In this document: in pieces, positions 15,623 through 23,556 of the stretch
Numbering within the stretch: position 1 is the first letter of the stretch
Layout: each line of letters begins with the position of its first letter
Source: Alphaproteobacteria bacterium
Lineage (GTDB): Bacteria > Pseudomonadota > Alphaproteobacteria > Rs-D84
DNA: 33,606 nucleotides
Direction of reading: 5' to 3'
Assembly: GCA_017616785.1 (NCBI GenBank)
Contig: JAFZXK010000021.1
Location: forward strand, 1-33,606
Position numbers and translations under genes: made by a program
The notes under the pieces: generated by a model
What the model was told of the DNA's origin: nothing
The model's input: the letters and a program-made list of their open reading frames with translations, nothing else
Database searches by the model: none

Positions 15623-16320
15623 AAATAAGAATCGCAAAATTTATCGCCGACAGTGGTATAACATCGCGCCGCGGTGCGGAACAAATGATTGCCGATGGAC
15701 GCGTTATCGTCAACGGCATGGTCGCAACAACGCCGGTGATGTTTGTTGATGATACGGATGAAATCTTGGTTGATGGCAAAAAGGTTGAGCCACGAACCGA
15801 TACGGTTCTTTATGCGTTTAACAAACCGGTTGGTACGGTAACCACAACACATGACCCGCGTGGACGCAATACTATTTATGATATCTTGCCACGCGAATAC
15901 CGTAATTTGCGATATGTTGGACGACTTGATTTCAACACAAGTGGACTTTTGCTTTTAACAAACGATGGATTGTTTGCGCGAAAACTGACCCAACCAAGTG
16001 CGAATATTCCGCGTGTATATCTTGTCGATGTTGATGGCAACAATATGTCGAAACTGGACAAGGCGCGCCGCGGCGTAACCATTGATGGTATTCATTACCG
16101 ACCGATGGAAATAAAGGTTATGCCCGACAAAAGATTGCGTGTTACTGTTACCGAAGGTAAAAAGAACGAAATCCGCATCGTGTTAAAATACTGTGGGCTG
16201 CCGGTTCGCAAATTGCACCGAATTATGTATGGCCCGATAAGTGTAAAAAATATTCCTACCGGAAAAATTGTTAAATTGGATGAAAAAACAATTGACGAAC
16301 TTATTAAAACTTATCTATAA
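15619..16320 (+). CDS. RsuA/RluB-family pseudouridine synthase
   Basis: The 233-residue enzyme has an S4 RNA-binding domain at 1-60 (RIAKFIADSGITSRRGAEQMIADGRVIVNG). The catalytic domain follows (NKPVGTVTTTHDPRGRNTIYDILP), with the catalytic Asp in YVGRLDFNTSGLLLLTNDG, and later KKNEIRIVLKYCGLPVRKLHRIMYGP. The family modifies 16S or 23S rRNA; RluB (23S 2605) is more likely than RsuA from the DPRGR context. Translation is probably coupled to rsmE through the ATGA overlap, giving a two-gene rRNA modification unit. Confidence 0.9.
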   Translation: MKIRIAKFIADSGITSRRGAEQMIADGRVIVNGMVATTPVMFVDDTDEILVDGKKVEPRTDTVLYAFNKPVGTVTTTHDPRGRNTIYDILPREYRNLRYVGRLDFNTSGLLLLTNDGLFARKLTQPSANIPRVYLVDVDGNNMSKLDKARRGVTIDGIHYRPMEIKVMPDKRLRVTVTEGKKNEIRIVLKYCGLPVRKLHRIMYGPISVKNIPTGKIVKLDEKTIDELIKTYL

Positions 16321-16321
16321 T
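16292..16321 (+). promoter_or_regulatory. Promoter of the membrane TPR gene
   Basis: TTGACG (16292-16297), an 18-base spacer and a perfect TATAAT (16316-16321) overlap the 3' end of the preceding gene. The ribosome site AAGGAAGGGAG lies before the ATG at 16348. Confidence 0.65.
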
Positions 16322-16347
16322 CGATGCATAAGGAAGGGAGAATTCAC

Positions 16348-17328
16348 ATGAAAAAGAAAACCGTAAAAACCACGAAAGCTAAGCCGACCGCGGTGCGCGG
16401 CGTGAATGTAAAAACATCACATCGTGCGGGTGGTGCATCGTCTTGGTCGATGTCAATTTATGTTTATTGGTTTATAATCTTATTCTTTATCGCGGCAACA
16501 TTTTTCATCCTGGGGCGCAGTCAGTTTTCATCCAGTTCGCGTGGCGGATTAAAGAACGGCATATCCGAAGAAATTTTAATGCGCGCAAATGATTACTATA
16601 ACCAGGGTAAAAACGAAATCTTGGCGGGTAATTTGGATGCGGCAATTGCGGATTTAACATCGGCAATAACAACCGATAAAAATATGGTGTCTGGCTATAT
16701 TTTGCGTGGCGAAGCGTATATGCAGGCGGGCGATTATCGCGCGGCGTTAAATGATTTTAATACGGCAATTGAAATGGACCCACAAAATTCAGTGGCATAT
16801 TATGACCGGTCTTTGTTGAACACGCGTCTTGAAGATTTTAATTCGGCAATGACGGACATAAACAATGCGCTTGCGACATACGCGGCAAATCCGAACGACA
16901 TTTTGCAGATGCGCGATTTGTATGCAAAGCGCGGCCAATTGAATTTGTGGCAAAAAAATTGGGAAGGTGCAATTGCGGATTATACAAATTCGCTTGCGCG
17001 GCCCGAAGGAATCGTAAGTCCGTCTGTATATGCGGAACGCGCCGAAGCATATACGGCGATTGGCAATTACACTGGTGCGGTTGATGATTATACATCGGCG
17101 ATTCGCGTGATTTCTGAACAAATCCAAGGCGCAACAACCATAGAGCAAAAAGAAGACCTTTCTATGCGCGCAATGAATTATTTCGAAAAATCTGCGGCGT
17201 TGAATTTAAGTGTTGGTAACAGTGCGGCGGCACGGTCCGATTTGGAATCTGCGTATCAAATTGCAACATCGTTAAACGACCCGGAAACGGTTGAAAGATT
17301 CCAAGGGTTGTTGGAAGAAATGCAATAA
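16348..17328 (+). CDS. Membrane-anchored TPR-repeat protein
   Basis: The 326-residue product has a basic N-terminus, one membrane segment at about 39-57 (YVYWFIILFFIAATFFIL), and then TPR repeats from about 75 to the end. Clear examples are GNLDAAIADLTSAITTDKNM, GDYRAALNDFNTAIEMDPQN, NWEGAIADYTNSLARPEG and GNYTGAVDDYTSAIRV. The bulk probably faces the periplasm. The ATG at 16348 has the best ribosome site; an ATG at 16324 in frame lies between the -10 box and that site. TPRs mediate protein contacts; partners are unknown. A terminator is shared with the convergent porin gene. Confidence 0.8.
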   Translation: MKKKTVKTTKAKPTAVRGVNVKTSHRAGGASSWSMSIYVYWFIILFFIAATFFILGRSQFSSSSRGGLKNGISEEILMRANDYYNQGKNEILAGNLDAAIADLTSAITTDKNMVSGYILRGEAYMQAGDYRAALNDFNTAIEMDPQNSVAYYDRSLLNTRLEDFNSAMTDINNALATYAANPNDILQMRDLYAKRGQLNLWQKNWEGAIADYTNSLARPEGIVSPSVYAERAEAYTAIGNYTGAVDDYTSAIRVISEQIQGATTIEQKEDLSMRAMNYFEKSAALNLSVGNSAAARSDLESAYQIATSLNDPETVERFQGLLEEMQ

Positions 17329-17351
17329 ACAAAACGGTTTCGTCCAAAACA

Positions 17352-17375
17352 AAAGGCCGCCATTTGGTGGCCTTT
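17352..17375. terminator. Bidirectional terminator between TPR and porin genes
   Basis: AAAGGCCGCC and GGTGGCCTTT pair around ATTT, giving A/T-rich ends on both strands. It lies in the 51-base gap between convergent stop codons. Confidence 0.75.
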
Positions 17376-17379
17376 CAAA

Positions 17380-18408
17380 TTAAAATGTTGCACGCAGCCC
17401 CGCCGCAAGGAAAGGGTTTTCCCGCGACATACCAACGGACGACCATACATCAACATAGTGATTATATTTATACCTAAATGACCCGACAACTGTGTGGTCG
17501 GCATAATCGGGCGCCCATTTGTGCCATATGCCTGTTTCCGAAAACAAATACGAAAACGACAATGTATAATTCAACACATCGTAACTAAGCCCGGTTCCCG
17601 CAACAATTCCATCAGACACCGTTCCAACCGGATTTTTATCATACACCGCGCGCCCGGTCAGTGCGAAAACCCAACTGTTATATTGTATGTTCGCACCGAT
17701 TCCAACCTGGCCACGCCAATCGGCGGTAACAAGCGGACTAAAACTATCCGTTTCATACTTATCGGGCGAATCAATAAACGACGCACCAAGTGAAAAAGCA
17801 TATTTCGTTTTTGATGAAGAATGTTTTATTTTAATCCCTGCATCAATATCCATATTATAATCACCGGTAATTCCCGCGACCGAAACGCCGTATTGCAAGT
17901 TCGGATTATGTGCCGCGACGATATTCAAACGCAAAGCATCGGAACCGGATGTTACCTCTGGGTCGGCGATAACCGGACCATCTGTTCCCATTTTTCGATA
18001 AATCAAAGAATCATCGTTAAGGCGCAAACCACCAACATCTGGTAACCCCAATCCCAATTTATTTGCAACCGAATCAGTTAAACCTATCTCCATGCGCCCA
18101 ACACCACGCCATTGCCAAAAACCAAATGCTTCGTCAAAGTATTCATCATCATTGACGGAAATTTCATCAATGGCATATACCAAACCAAAAGTATTTTTTT
18201 GTGTTGCGTCATATGTAACCTGGGCCCGGACGCGAAAATCACCAAGGAAATCCGGCTTGTTAAAATCGGGCTCGATAATTCCAGCGGTGCCATATCCCGT
18301 TAGCGCGAAATTAAAATCACCTGCGCGATAATATAATGCGTGCCCACATTTTGGTGCAACCGCCGCCAAAATTGCAAAAATTGAAATAGGTATAAATTTA
18401 TTTGTCAT
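17380..18408 (-). CDS. Outer-membrane porin
   Basis: The 342-residue product has a signal peptide (cleavage likely near residue 24, GHA) and alternating short beta strands throughout. It ends in Phe (LAAGLRATF), as beta-barrel proteins do. The opening LYYRAGDFNFALTGYGTAGI and the loop with DSLIYRKMG resemble general Gram-negative porins. It would form a diffusion channel in the outer membrane. Its ATG lies 11 bases inside the end of rpoH, so it may be read from the rpoH transcript, an unusual pairing of a heat-shock sigma factor with a porin. Its own promoter inside rpoH was not identified. Confidence 0.8.
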   Translation of the reverse strand: MTNKFIPISIFAILAAVAPKCGHALYYRAGDFNFALTGYGTAGIIEPDFNKPDFLGDFRVRAQVTYDATQKNTFGLVYAIDEISVNDDEYFDEAFGFWQWRGVGRMEIGLTDSVANKLGLGLPDVGGLRLNDDSLIYRKMGTDGPVIADPEVTSGSDALRLNIVAAHNPNLQYGVSVAGITGDYNMDIDAGIKIKHSSSKTKYAFSLGASFIDSPDKYETDSFSPLVTADWRGQVGIGANIQYNSWVFALTGRAVYDKNPVGTVSDGIVAGTGLSYDVLNYTLSFSYLFSETGIWHKWAPDYADHTVVGSFRYKYNHYVDVWSSVGMSRENPFLAAGLRATF

Positions 18409-19318
18409 CTGTTTTTTCCGTATCGTTTATGATTGCATCGCGCAGTTTGTTATACGCGCGTTCTTCGATTTGTCGCACGCGTTCGCGTGAAATCTTGTAT
18501 TTTTTTGCCAACATATCCAGTGTCGCCACCGGTTCAGAAAGCCGCCGCGCACAAAGTATTTCGCGGTCGCGTTCCGGTAAATCCGCAAGATGTTTTTTAA
18601 GTAGTGCCCCCCCGCGCTGCATAAATTCAGACCGTTCGACATTTTCAACAATATCAACCCCGGCATCCGCCATATTGGACAGCATATCCGCGCCATCTTG
18701 TTCAGTATTTCGTGCCGGTGCGTTCAATGACAAATCGCGTGCAACAATTCGTGTTGACATACGTTTCACATCTTCGGCCGGAACGCTAAGGTAATTTGCA
18801 ATCTGTTCTGCTTGGTCTTCGGAAAGGTTGCCGTCCATAATCCCCAATGCCCGCTTTGCGCGGCTAAGGTTAAAGAACACGCGCTTTTGATTTGCCGAAG
18901 TTCCGATTTTTACAATTGACCAATTATTCAAAATCGTTTCATAAATTTCCGCGCGAATCCAAAACATCGCATACGTGGAAAATCGAAAACCTTTTTCCGG
19001 GTCGAACTTTTGTAATGCCTGCATCAATCCCATATTACCACTTGCCACCAATTCTTGGACCGGAATGCCATAGTTCCGAAAGTCATACGCCACCGACACG
19101 ACAAGTCGCAAATGGCTGACCAGTAATTTTTCCGCCGCATCATTATCGTGGTCGCGCACCCATCGGGACGCATAATCGTATTCTTGTTCGGCGGAAAGTA
19201 TTGGAAACTGTGCAATTGTGCGCAGATAGTTCGCAAAACCCGCGTCATCACCGACACCCGGCGCGACCAAATTCGTTCCAGTTGTTGTTGGCAAAGCACT
19301 CTTGATTTGTTTTTTCAT
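18398..19318 (-). CDS. rpoH: RNA polymerase heat-shock sigma factor, sigma-32 type
   Basis: The 306-residue sigma-70-family protein has region 1.2/2 (YLRTIAQFPILSAEQEYDYASRWV, LVSHLRLVVSVAYDFRNYGIPVQELVASGNMGLMQALQKFDPEKGFRFSTYAMFWIRAEI). The RpoH-box-like segment ANQKRVFFNLSRAKRAL, and region 4 with a helix-turn-helix (TLDMLAKKYKISRERVRQIEERAYNKL), set it apart from RpoD. RpoH directs heat-shock genes. The promoter ends just before the ATG, so the message may be nearly leaderless. The gene is divergent from the yfgM-like gene, and their promoters overlap. In alphaproteobacteria more than one rpoH copy is common. Confidence 0.9.
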   Translation of the reverse strand: MKKQIKSALPTTTGTNLVAPGVGDDAGFANYLRTIAQFPILSAEQEYDYASRWVRDHDNDAAEKLLVSHLRLVVSVAYDFRNYGIPVQELVASGNMGLMQALQKFDPEKGFRFSTYAMFWIRAEIYETILNNWSIVKIGTSANQKRVFFNLSRAKRALGIMDGNLSEDQAEQIANYLSVPAEDVKRMSTRIVARDLSLNAPARNTEQDGADMLSNMADAGVDIVENVERSEFMQRGGALLKKHLADLPERDREILCARRLSEPVATLDMLAKKYKISRERVRQIEERAYNKLRDAIINDTEKTDDK

Positions 19319-19330
19319 TATGTTTATAGT
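19302..19330 (+). promoter_or_regulatory. Promoter of the YfgM-like gene
   Basis: TTGATT (19302-19307), a 17-base spacer and TATAGT (19325-19330) on the plus strand. The -35 lies inside the first codons of rpoH. The -10 shares three bases with the rpoH -10. Confidence 0.5.
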
Positions 19331-19355
19331 ATAGCAATAAAATATAAATTATCAA
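19328..19355 (-). promoter_or_regulatory. Promoter of rpoH
   Basis: Minus strand TTGATA (19355-19350), a 16-base spacer and TATACT (19333-19328). The start site would fall about three bases before the ATG at 19318, with no ribosome-binding site between. Confidence 0.6.
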
Positions 19356-19380
19356 GACGCCAAACCACAGGAGTTTTCAA

Positions 19381-20031
19381 ATGGCAAATATGTTGGAAAG
19401 AAATAAAAAGGTCAAAGCCCCACAAAAAACACTGCAAGAACACGCCGAAGACGCATTGTATCGCGAGGTCTGGGAAGATGTGAACAATGAAAAAACACAA
19501 CAGTTCCTAAAAAAATACGGTCGTTATTTAATTGCGGCGGCACTTGGCATAATGATTATCGTAACCGGAATTCAGATTGGAATTCGTGCGCATAACGCGG
19601 CGCGTATGGCAACGGCGGAAAACTATGAAACCGCACTTGAAAATGCGGATGTAAATGCGCTGGTTGGCATATCGCAAAATACATCGGGTGCGACGGCGGA
19701 CCTTGCGTTGTTCCAAGCGTATGTTTTGGACAAAGATATCGCGAAACTTGAAGAATTGGTTGCAAATGGCAAAACGCCGGAATTTCGCGACCTTGCGCGG
19801 TTGCATATAATTGCACTGCGTGGCGATGAAATGGATGCGAACGCCGTTGCGGAATACTTGGCGCCACTTGATACGCCGGATTCGCCGTTTTATTACACCG
19901 CGTTGCTTACCATCGCGCAAAAATATGTTTCGACGGGTGACCATGCGAATGCGAATAAATGGATTGAAAAAATATTAAATGATAAAAACGCGCCGGCGGT
20001 TATTCGCGCGGATGCGGAAACATTGAAATAG
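19381..20031 (+). CDS. YfgM-like membrane-anchored TPR protein
   Basis: The 216-residue product has a cytoplasmic N-terminus (ALYREVWEDVNNEKTQQFLKKYGRY). One membrane helix lies at about 51-67 (LIAAALGIMIIVTGIQIGI), and then TPR-like helices. This is the layout of YfgM, an inner-membrane protein linked to the SecYEG translocon and periplasmic chaperones. The ribosome site CAGGAG precedes the ATG. A BamB-like gene follows after nine bases and der lies just beyond, recalling the yfgM-bamB-der order of E. coli, except that der is on the opposite strand here. Confidence 0.75.
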   Translation: MANMLERNKKVKAPQKTLQEHAEDALYREVWEDVNNEKTQQFLKKYGRYLIAAALGIMIIVTGIQIGIRAHNAARMATAENYETALENADVNALVGISQNTSGATADLALFQAYVLDKDIAKLEELVANGKTPEFRDLARLHIIALRGDEMDANAVAEYLAPLDTPDSPFYYTALLTIAQKYVSTGDHANANKWIEKILNDKNAPAVIRADAETLK

Positions 20032-20040
20032 GAAATAAAT

Positions 20041-20775
20041 ATGAAAAAGGTTGCAATTTTTGCCCTTTGCGCGGTCGCGCTTTGTGCGTGTGATAAACAT
20101 GACCCAATTTTGCCGGGTGAACGCCAGGGTATTTTTGCAACCGATAATGTGCGCGTGTTAAATACGCCTGTGCCGGACGCGCCGGAAAATATTGCCGAAC
20201 GCGAATCGGTCGATTGCCCATATACCCAAGATAACCAAAATACAATCTGGAACGGGGACAAGAAAATCTTTGCCGGATTTCCAACCAACAATTATGTAAT
20301 CGGGCAAAAAAGTCCGGTATGCAACGACGGTTTTGTTTTTGCGGGCCTGTCCACCGGTGAATTGGTCAAGGTAAATCCGAAAAATCGTCAGATTGCGTGG
20401 ATTGCGGACGTGTATCGCCAAAGCAACCTTACTGGTGGTGCATCGGTTTTGGACATAATCGCGCCGATTCAAATCGTTGGAAAATATGTTTATGCCGGGG
20501 GCCTTGGGGGGGCATTTTGCAAGATTTCCGTTGCAACCGGAAATGCGGCATGGTGCACGGACATTGGTGTTGAATATCCATTTATAATTGCAAACAATGA
20601 TGTCGCGTATGTTTTGGATATCGATAATAACCTTAACGCGGTGCGTTTGCGCGATGGTGCGGTCTATTGGCGCAGCGCGGTTGAAAAGGCGGCGACCCCA
20701 AAGTATGAAAATAAAACCGTCATAATCGGTCGTGAAAAATTCAACGCCGAAACCGGGAAAGTTGTTAGTGATTAG
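20041..20775 (+). CDS. Short BamB-like lipoprotein
   Basis: The 244-residue product has lipobox LCAC (Cys17) and PQQ-type propeller blades: GFVFAGLSTGELVKVNPKNRQIAWIADV, KYVYAGGLGGAFCKISVATGNAAWCTDIG, VAYVLDIDNNLNAVRLRDGAVYWRS, and a last partial one. BamB is the propeller subunit of the outer-membrane protein assembly machine. Normal BamB has eight blades and nearly 400 residues, so roughly half is missing. The last four codons and the stop (20761-20775) lie in a heptamer array, which suggests the 3' part was lost or replaced when the repeat arrived. Whether the short form works is uncertain. Confidence 0.7.
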   Translation: MKKVAIFALCAVALCACDKHDPILPGERQGIFATDNVRVLNTPVPDAPENIAERESVDCPYTQDNQNTIWNGDKKIFAGFPTNNYVIGQKSPVCNDGFVFAGLSTGELVKVNPKNRQIAWIADVYRQSNLTGGASVLDIIAPIQIVGKYVYAGGLGGAFCKISVATGNAAWCTDIGVEYPFIIANNDVAYVLDIDNNLNAVRLRDGAVYWRSAVEKAATPKYENKTVIIGREKFNAETGKVVSD

Positions 20776-20938
20776 TGGAAAGTGTTAGTGTAAGTGGTTA
20801 GTGGGGTGTCATTCTGCGGAAATGCGGAATCTTGCGGTTTCAATTGTTACAATAAGATACCAGGTTTCAGCGGTATGATAGGCAAAACGTGGCATTGCGC
20901 CGTTTCACTAACACTAACCACTTACACTAACTACTAAT
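20766..20938. repeat. Element with perfect 20-bp inverted heptamer arms
   Basis: GTTAGTGTAAGTGGTTAGTG at 20784-20803 is the exact reverse complement of 20912-20931. The 108 bases between contain REP-like hairpin fragments (GTCATTCTGCGGAAATGCGGAATC and a GATACC...GGTATGA pair) and no gene. The left side extends into the bamB-like stop and the right side touches the der stop. It looks like a small non-autonomous mobile element or a recombination scar. Confidence 0.75.
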
Positions 20939-22265
20939 CAAACGGATTTTCGGATTTGGTATATTCGATAACCACCGGCAAATGTTCCCAATGTAATGCG
21001 TTTGCGATTCCGCGGCGCAAGTACCGCGTATAAGATTCCGGAATATCGGACGCGCCACCAACATTTATTGTAATGCGCATTGGGTGACGTCCGGTTTGTG
21101 ATGCAAATTTTATCTTCATTGGACGTTTAAGGCGCGACATTGGTGGTTGCCGTGCCTCAACCAATTCGCCAACGATTTTGTTTATCAAACTGGTGGGTGC
21201 GTTCGCGGTGGAAATATCACACTGTTCATAAATTCGTTTGAACATATTTTGAACACCGGTCCCCTTTTCCGCAGAAATCGCAAGCATCATCGGCTTTATA
21301 ATCTGATGGAAAGAATTTGTGAAATGATGTTTCAAATTTAACAACTTTTCATCGCGTTCATCCGCCGGCACCAAGTCCCACTTGTTCAGTGCAACACATA
21401 AAATCTTACCCGCGTCATAAACGCGCGCGGCGATACCAAGTGCCTGGTTTTCAATGTCGCGTGTGGCATCAACAACCAAAATCACAACATCGGCCTTTTC
21501 AATCGCGTCCAATGATTTTAGTGCCGACAAAGTTTCCACATCATCGCGGACATTTGATTTGCGTCGCAATCCGGCGGTATCCATCAGTAATATATCGCGA
21601 CCATAAAATTTTGCCGGAATCTTTACAGTGTCGCGCGTAACACCCGGTTCGTCCTTTACAATTTGGCGATTTTCGCCCAAAATACGATTCACCAGTGTTG
21701 ATTTACCAACATTTGGTTGACCCAAAATTGCAATCTTTACACGCGATTCGTGTTCAACCGAATTATTTTGTGTGTCCGCCGGCACCGCGTGATTTATAAA
21801 TTCAAATATCGCATCAAAACCACTTTTATGTTCCGCCGAAATCAATGCCGGTTCACCAAACCCAAGTTTATAAAATTCGTGAATATCGCCAAGTCGCTTT
21901 CCCGATTCTGATTTGTTGATAAGTAACAATATCGGCGATTTAGTTTTACGACGAACGGCGCGCGCCCAATTCATATCTTCGGGTAATAAACCGGTGCGAC
22001 CGTCAACAACGAACAGAACCGCATCCGCGCCCGAAATCGCATCAATCGCCATATTTGTTGATTCGGCGGCAATACCCGCGCGCGCATTTTCAAGACCCGC
22101 CGTATCGCACAGGGTGCAATCTTCGCGGAACTTCATTGTCCCGCAAATTGTGTCGCGCGTAACGCCGGGGCGGTCGTGCACCAACGCGTCCCGCGTTCCC
22201 GTTAGGGCGTTAAACAAAGTTGACTTGCCGGTGTTTGGCCGTCCGGCGATGGCAATTTTCTTCAT
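20934..22265 (-). CDS. der: Ribosome biogenesis GTPase Der (EngA)
   Basis: Der has two GTPase domains in tandem and a KH-like tail, and is needed for 50S ribosome assembly. The 443-residue protein shows both sets. The first has IAGRPNTGKSTLFN, DTAG and NKSE. The second has ILGQPNVGKSTLVNRILGENRQIVKDEPGVTRDTV, DTAGLRRKS and NKWDL. The C-terminal domain contains RLKRPMKIKFASQTGRHPMRITINVGG and ends ENPFD. The start at 22265 matches the family; 22277 and 22301 are in-frame alternatives. The stop codon lies at the edge of the inverted heptamer repeat. Confidence 0.95.
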   Translation of the reverse strand: MKKIAIAGRPNTGKSTLFNALTGTRDALVHDRPGVTRDTICGTMKFREDCTLCDTAGLENARAGIAAESTNMAIDAISGADAVLFVVDGRTGLLPEDMNWARAVRRKTKSPILLLINKSESGKRLGDIHEFYKLGFGEPALISAEHKSGFDAIFEFINHAVPADTQNNSVEHESRVKIAILGQPNVGKSTLVNRILGENRQIVKDEPGVTRDTVKIPAKFYGRDILLMDTAGLRRKSNVRDDVETLSALKSLDAIEKADVVILVVDATRDIENQALGIAARVYDAGKILCVALNKWDLVPADERDEKLLNLKHHFTNSFHQIIKPMMLAISAEKGTGVQNMFKRIYEQCDISTANAPTSLINKIVGELVEARQPPMSRLKRPMKIKFASQTGRHPMRITINVGGASDIPESYTRYLRRGIANALHWEHLPVVIEYTKSENPFD

Positions 22266-22339
22266 GCGTTTTTCCATTGATTTTTTATAATTATAAAGCA
22301 AAAATATAAATAATCAAATAAAGGAAAGGGGGCACCACG

Positions 22340-22933
22340 ATGAAAAAAATAAAAAATTGGTACCGGTCAATCAAAGATATTATTGTGAACCCGCGTCGAT
22401 TCTTTTCGAAAATTGTCGCCGACGGCGATGTCGAAGAATCTATGTTAAAGGCGTTCATATACGGATTGCTTGGTGGTTTGCTTGTCTTGGGTATAAAACT
22501 TATTGGCGGCGCAACAATAACAATAAATTCGGTGTTTACGGCGATTGTGATTGTCCCGGTGATTGCGGTCGCATTGCTGTTTATCGGTGGTGGCCTTTTG
22601 ATGTTGGTTTCGGAAATGACCGGCGGCGAACGCGATTGGGAAATCGCAATAAAGGGTTTGGCGTCGATATTTTTTATCTATCCGGTGATATTGGTTCTGA
22701 ATGCGATTGCATTTAATTGCCTGTCTATGTGGATAATAAGCATTATTGGCGATTTGTATGTTTTGTTCTTGTTCTATAATATCGCACTTTATTGTATGCG
22801 CGGTCGGCGCGTCGCGGTTACGGTTGTTGTCGGTATATTCGCGATATTTATGATAACGGTGTATTTAACAAATTATCATATCGGATGGTTCTTGTTAAAG
22901 AATACCAGTGCGGCACTTTCGTGTTTGATATAG
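22340..22933 (+). CDS. Yip1-like multi-pass membrane protein
   Basis: The 197-residue protein begins with a basic amphipathic segment (WYRSIKDIIVNPRRFFSKI). About five membrane helices follow (roughly 37-55, 65-92, 108-128, 130-152 and 158-180). The start IVNPRRFF matches the beginning of many bacterial Yip1-domain proteins. Bacterial members have no settled function. The ATG follows AAAGGAAAGGGGG. The gene is divergent from der, and its stop overlaps the next heptamer array. Confidence 0.65.
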   Translation: MKKIKNWYRSIKDIIVNPRRFFSKIVADGDVEESMLKAFIYGLLGGLLVLGIKLIGGATITINSVFTAIVIVPVIAVALLFIGGGLLMLVSEMTGGERDWEIAIKGLASIFFIYPVILVLNAIAFNCLSMWIISIIGDLYVLFLFYNIALYCMRGRRVAVTVVVGIFAIFMITVYLTNYHIGWFLLKNTSAALSCLI

Positions 22934-23060
22934 ATTAGTGTAAGTGGTTAGTGTAAGTGTTAGCGGGTCGTGAAAGTAAACAACAGAAACCGCCGAGCAA
23001 TCGGCGGTTCACTAACACCCTGTCGCGGCTCCGCTTTGCGGAGACGGATAGCCACTAATT
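22934..23060. repeat. Heptamer arrays around a terminator-like hairpin
   Basis: A GTTAGTG array at 22934-22965 starts at the Yip1-like stop. CACTAAC at 23010-23016 and CCACTAATT at 23052-23060 face it, the latter including the stop of the DUF4167-like gene. The hairpin AACCGCCGA/TCGGCGGTT (22988-23009) with its attached GTTAGTG matches the unit at 4638-4666, but on the minus strand. A second hairpin of CGGCTCCGC type lies at about 23023-23045. Confidence 0.65.
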
Positions 23061-23414
23061 CAACTGTGTTAAAAACATAGGGAAATTTTGTTCTTCATCT
23101 GATTCTGCATTTTCCGGCTGTGCACCATTTTCGGTGGCCTGTGGAACATCGGCAACCGGTGTTTTGTCGCCTGGCGCACGCATAGAATCAATCTTTGCCT
23201 GTTCTTCGTTGACAATTCGACCATAATGTTCCGCGGATTGCAACAGCCGTTCGCGTTCGATTTCATCGGTCGAAAGACGTGCCTGGTCCATGTATTGTTT
23301 GCGCTTCATACGCCATTTGTGGCATCGTTGAATCATCATACCAACATTTGATTGATTCCGTGAATTTGCAGACGATTGCCCGCGTGAATTCGTTTGATTT
23401 TTCTTTGGTTGCAT
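23055..23414 (-). CDS. DUF4167-like protein
   Basis: The 119-residue protein is small and hydrophilic. The N-terminus is rich in Asn, Gln, Ser and Arg, and a helix (about 27-72) contains QSAEHYGRIVNEEQAKIDS. DUF4167 proteins of Alphaproteobacteria carry a very similar AEHYxRI segment after an Arg/Asn/Gly-rich start, so I assign it there with some divergence. The C-terminal third is acidic and low in complexity. No biochemical role is known to me. It is divergent from the pilin operon, with a perfect palindrome (23455-23470) between them. Confidence 0.6.
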   Translation of the reverse strand: MQPKKNQTNSRGQSSANSRNQSNVGMMIQRCHKWRMKRKQYMDQARLSTDEIERERLLQSAEHYGRIVNEEQAKIDSMRAPGDKTPVADVPQATENGAQPENAESDEEQNFPMFLTQLN

Positions 23415-23454
23415 ACTGTTTCTTTTGTTTGGAAATAAACTTTTTGTAAACTTC

Positions 23455-23470
23455 GTTCGGTTAACCGAAC
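23455..23470. promoter_or_regulatory. Perfect 16-bp palindrome, operator candidate
   Basis: GTTCGGTTAACCGAAC reads the same on both strands. It lies in the divergent region 23415-23556, 39 bases upstream of the pilin operon -35 and about 40 bases upstream of the DUF4167-like start. Its symmetry and length suit a dimeric repressor or activator. No regulator gene lies nearby. Confidence 0.5.
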
Positions 23471-23508
23471 AACTTAAACATCCATATGTTAAAACATCTT
23501 AAAACCGA

Positions 23509-23537
23509 TTGCAATATATTTTTTCTGTTGCTATGCT
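23509..23537 (+). promoter_or_regulatory. Promoter of the large prepilin operon
   Basis: TTGCAA (23509-23514), a 17-base spacer and TATGCT (23532-23537), with the extended GCTATGCTT also seen at dnaX. The ribosome site AGGAGGG (23547-23553) follows, four bases before the ATG at 23557. Confidence 0.7.
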
Positions 23538-23556
23538 TAATCCATCAGGAGGGTCT

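Noticed and set aside
20766..20938. CRISPR-like array of short repeats
   Set aside because: The units are heptamers without unique spacers of regular length, and no cas genes are present.
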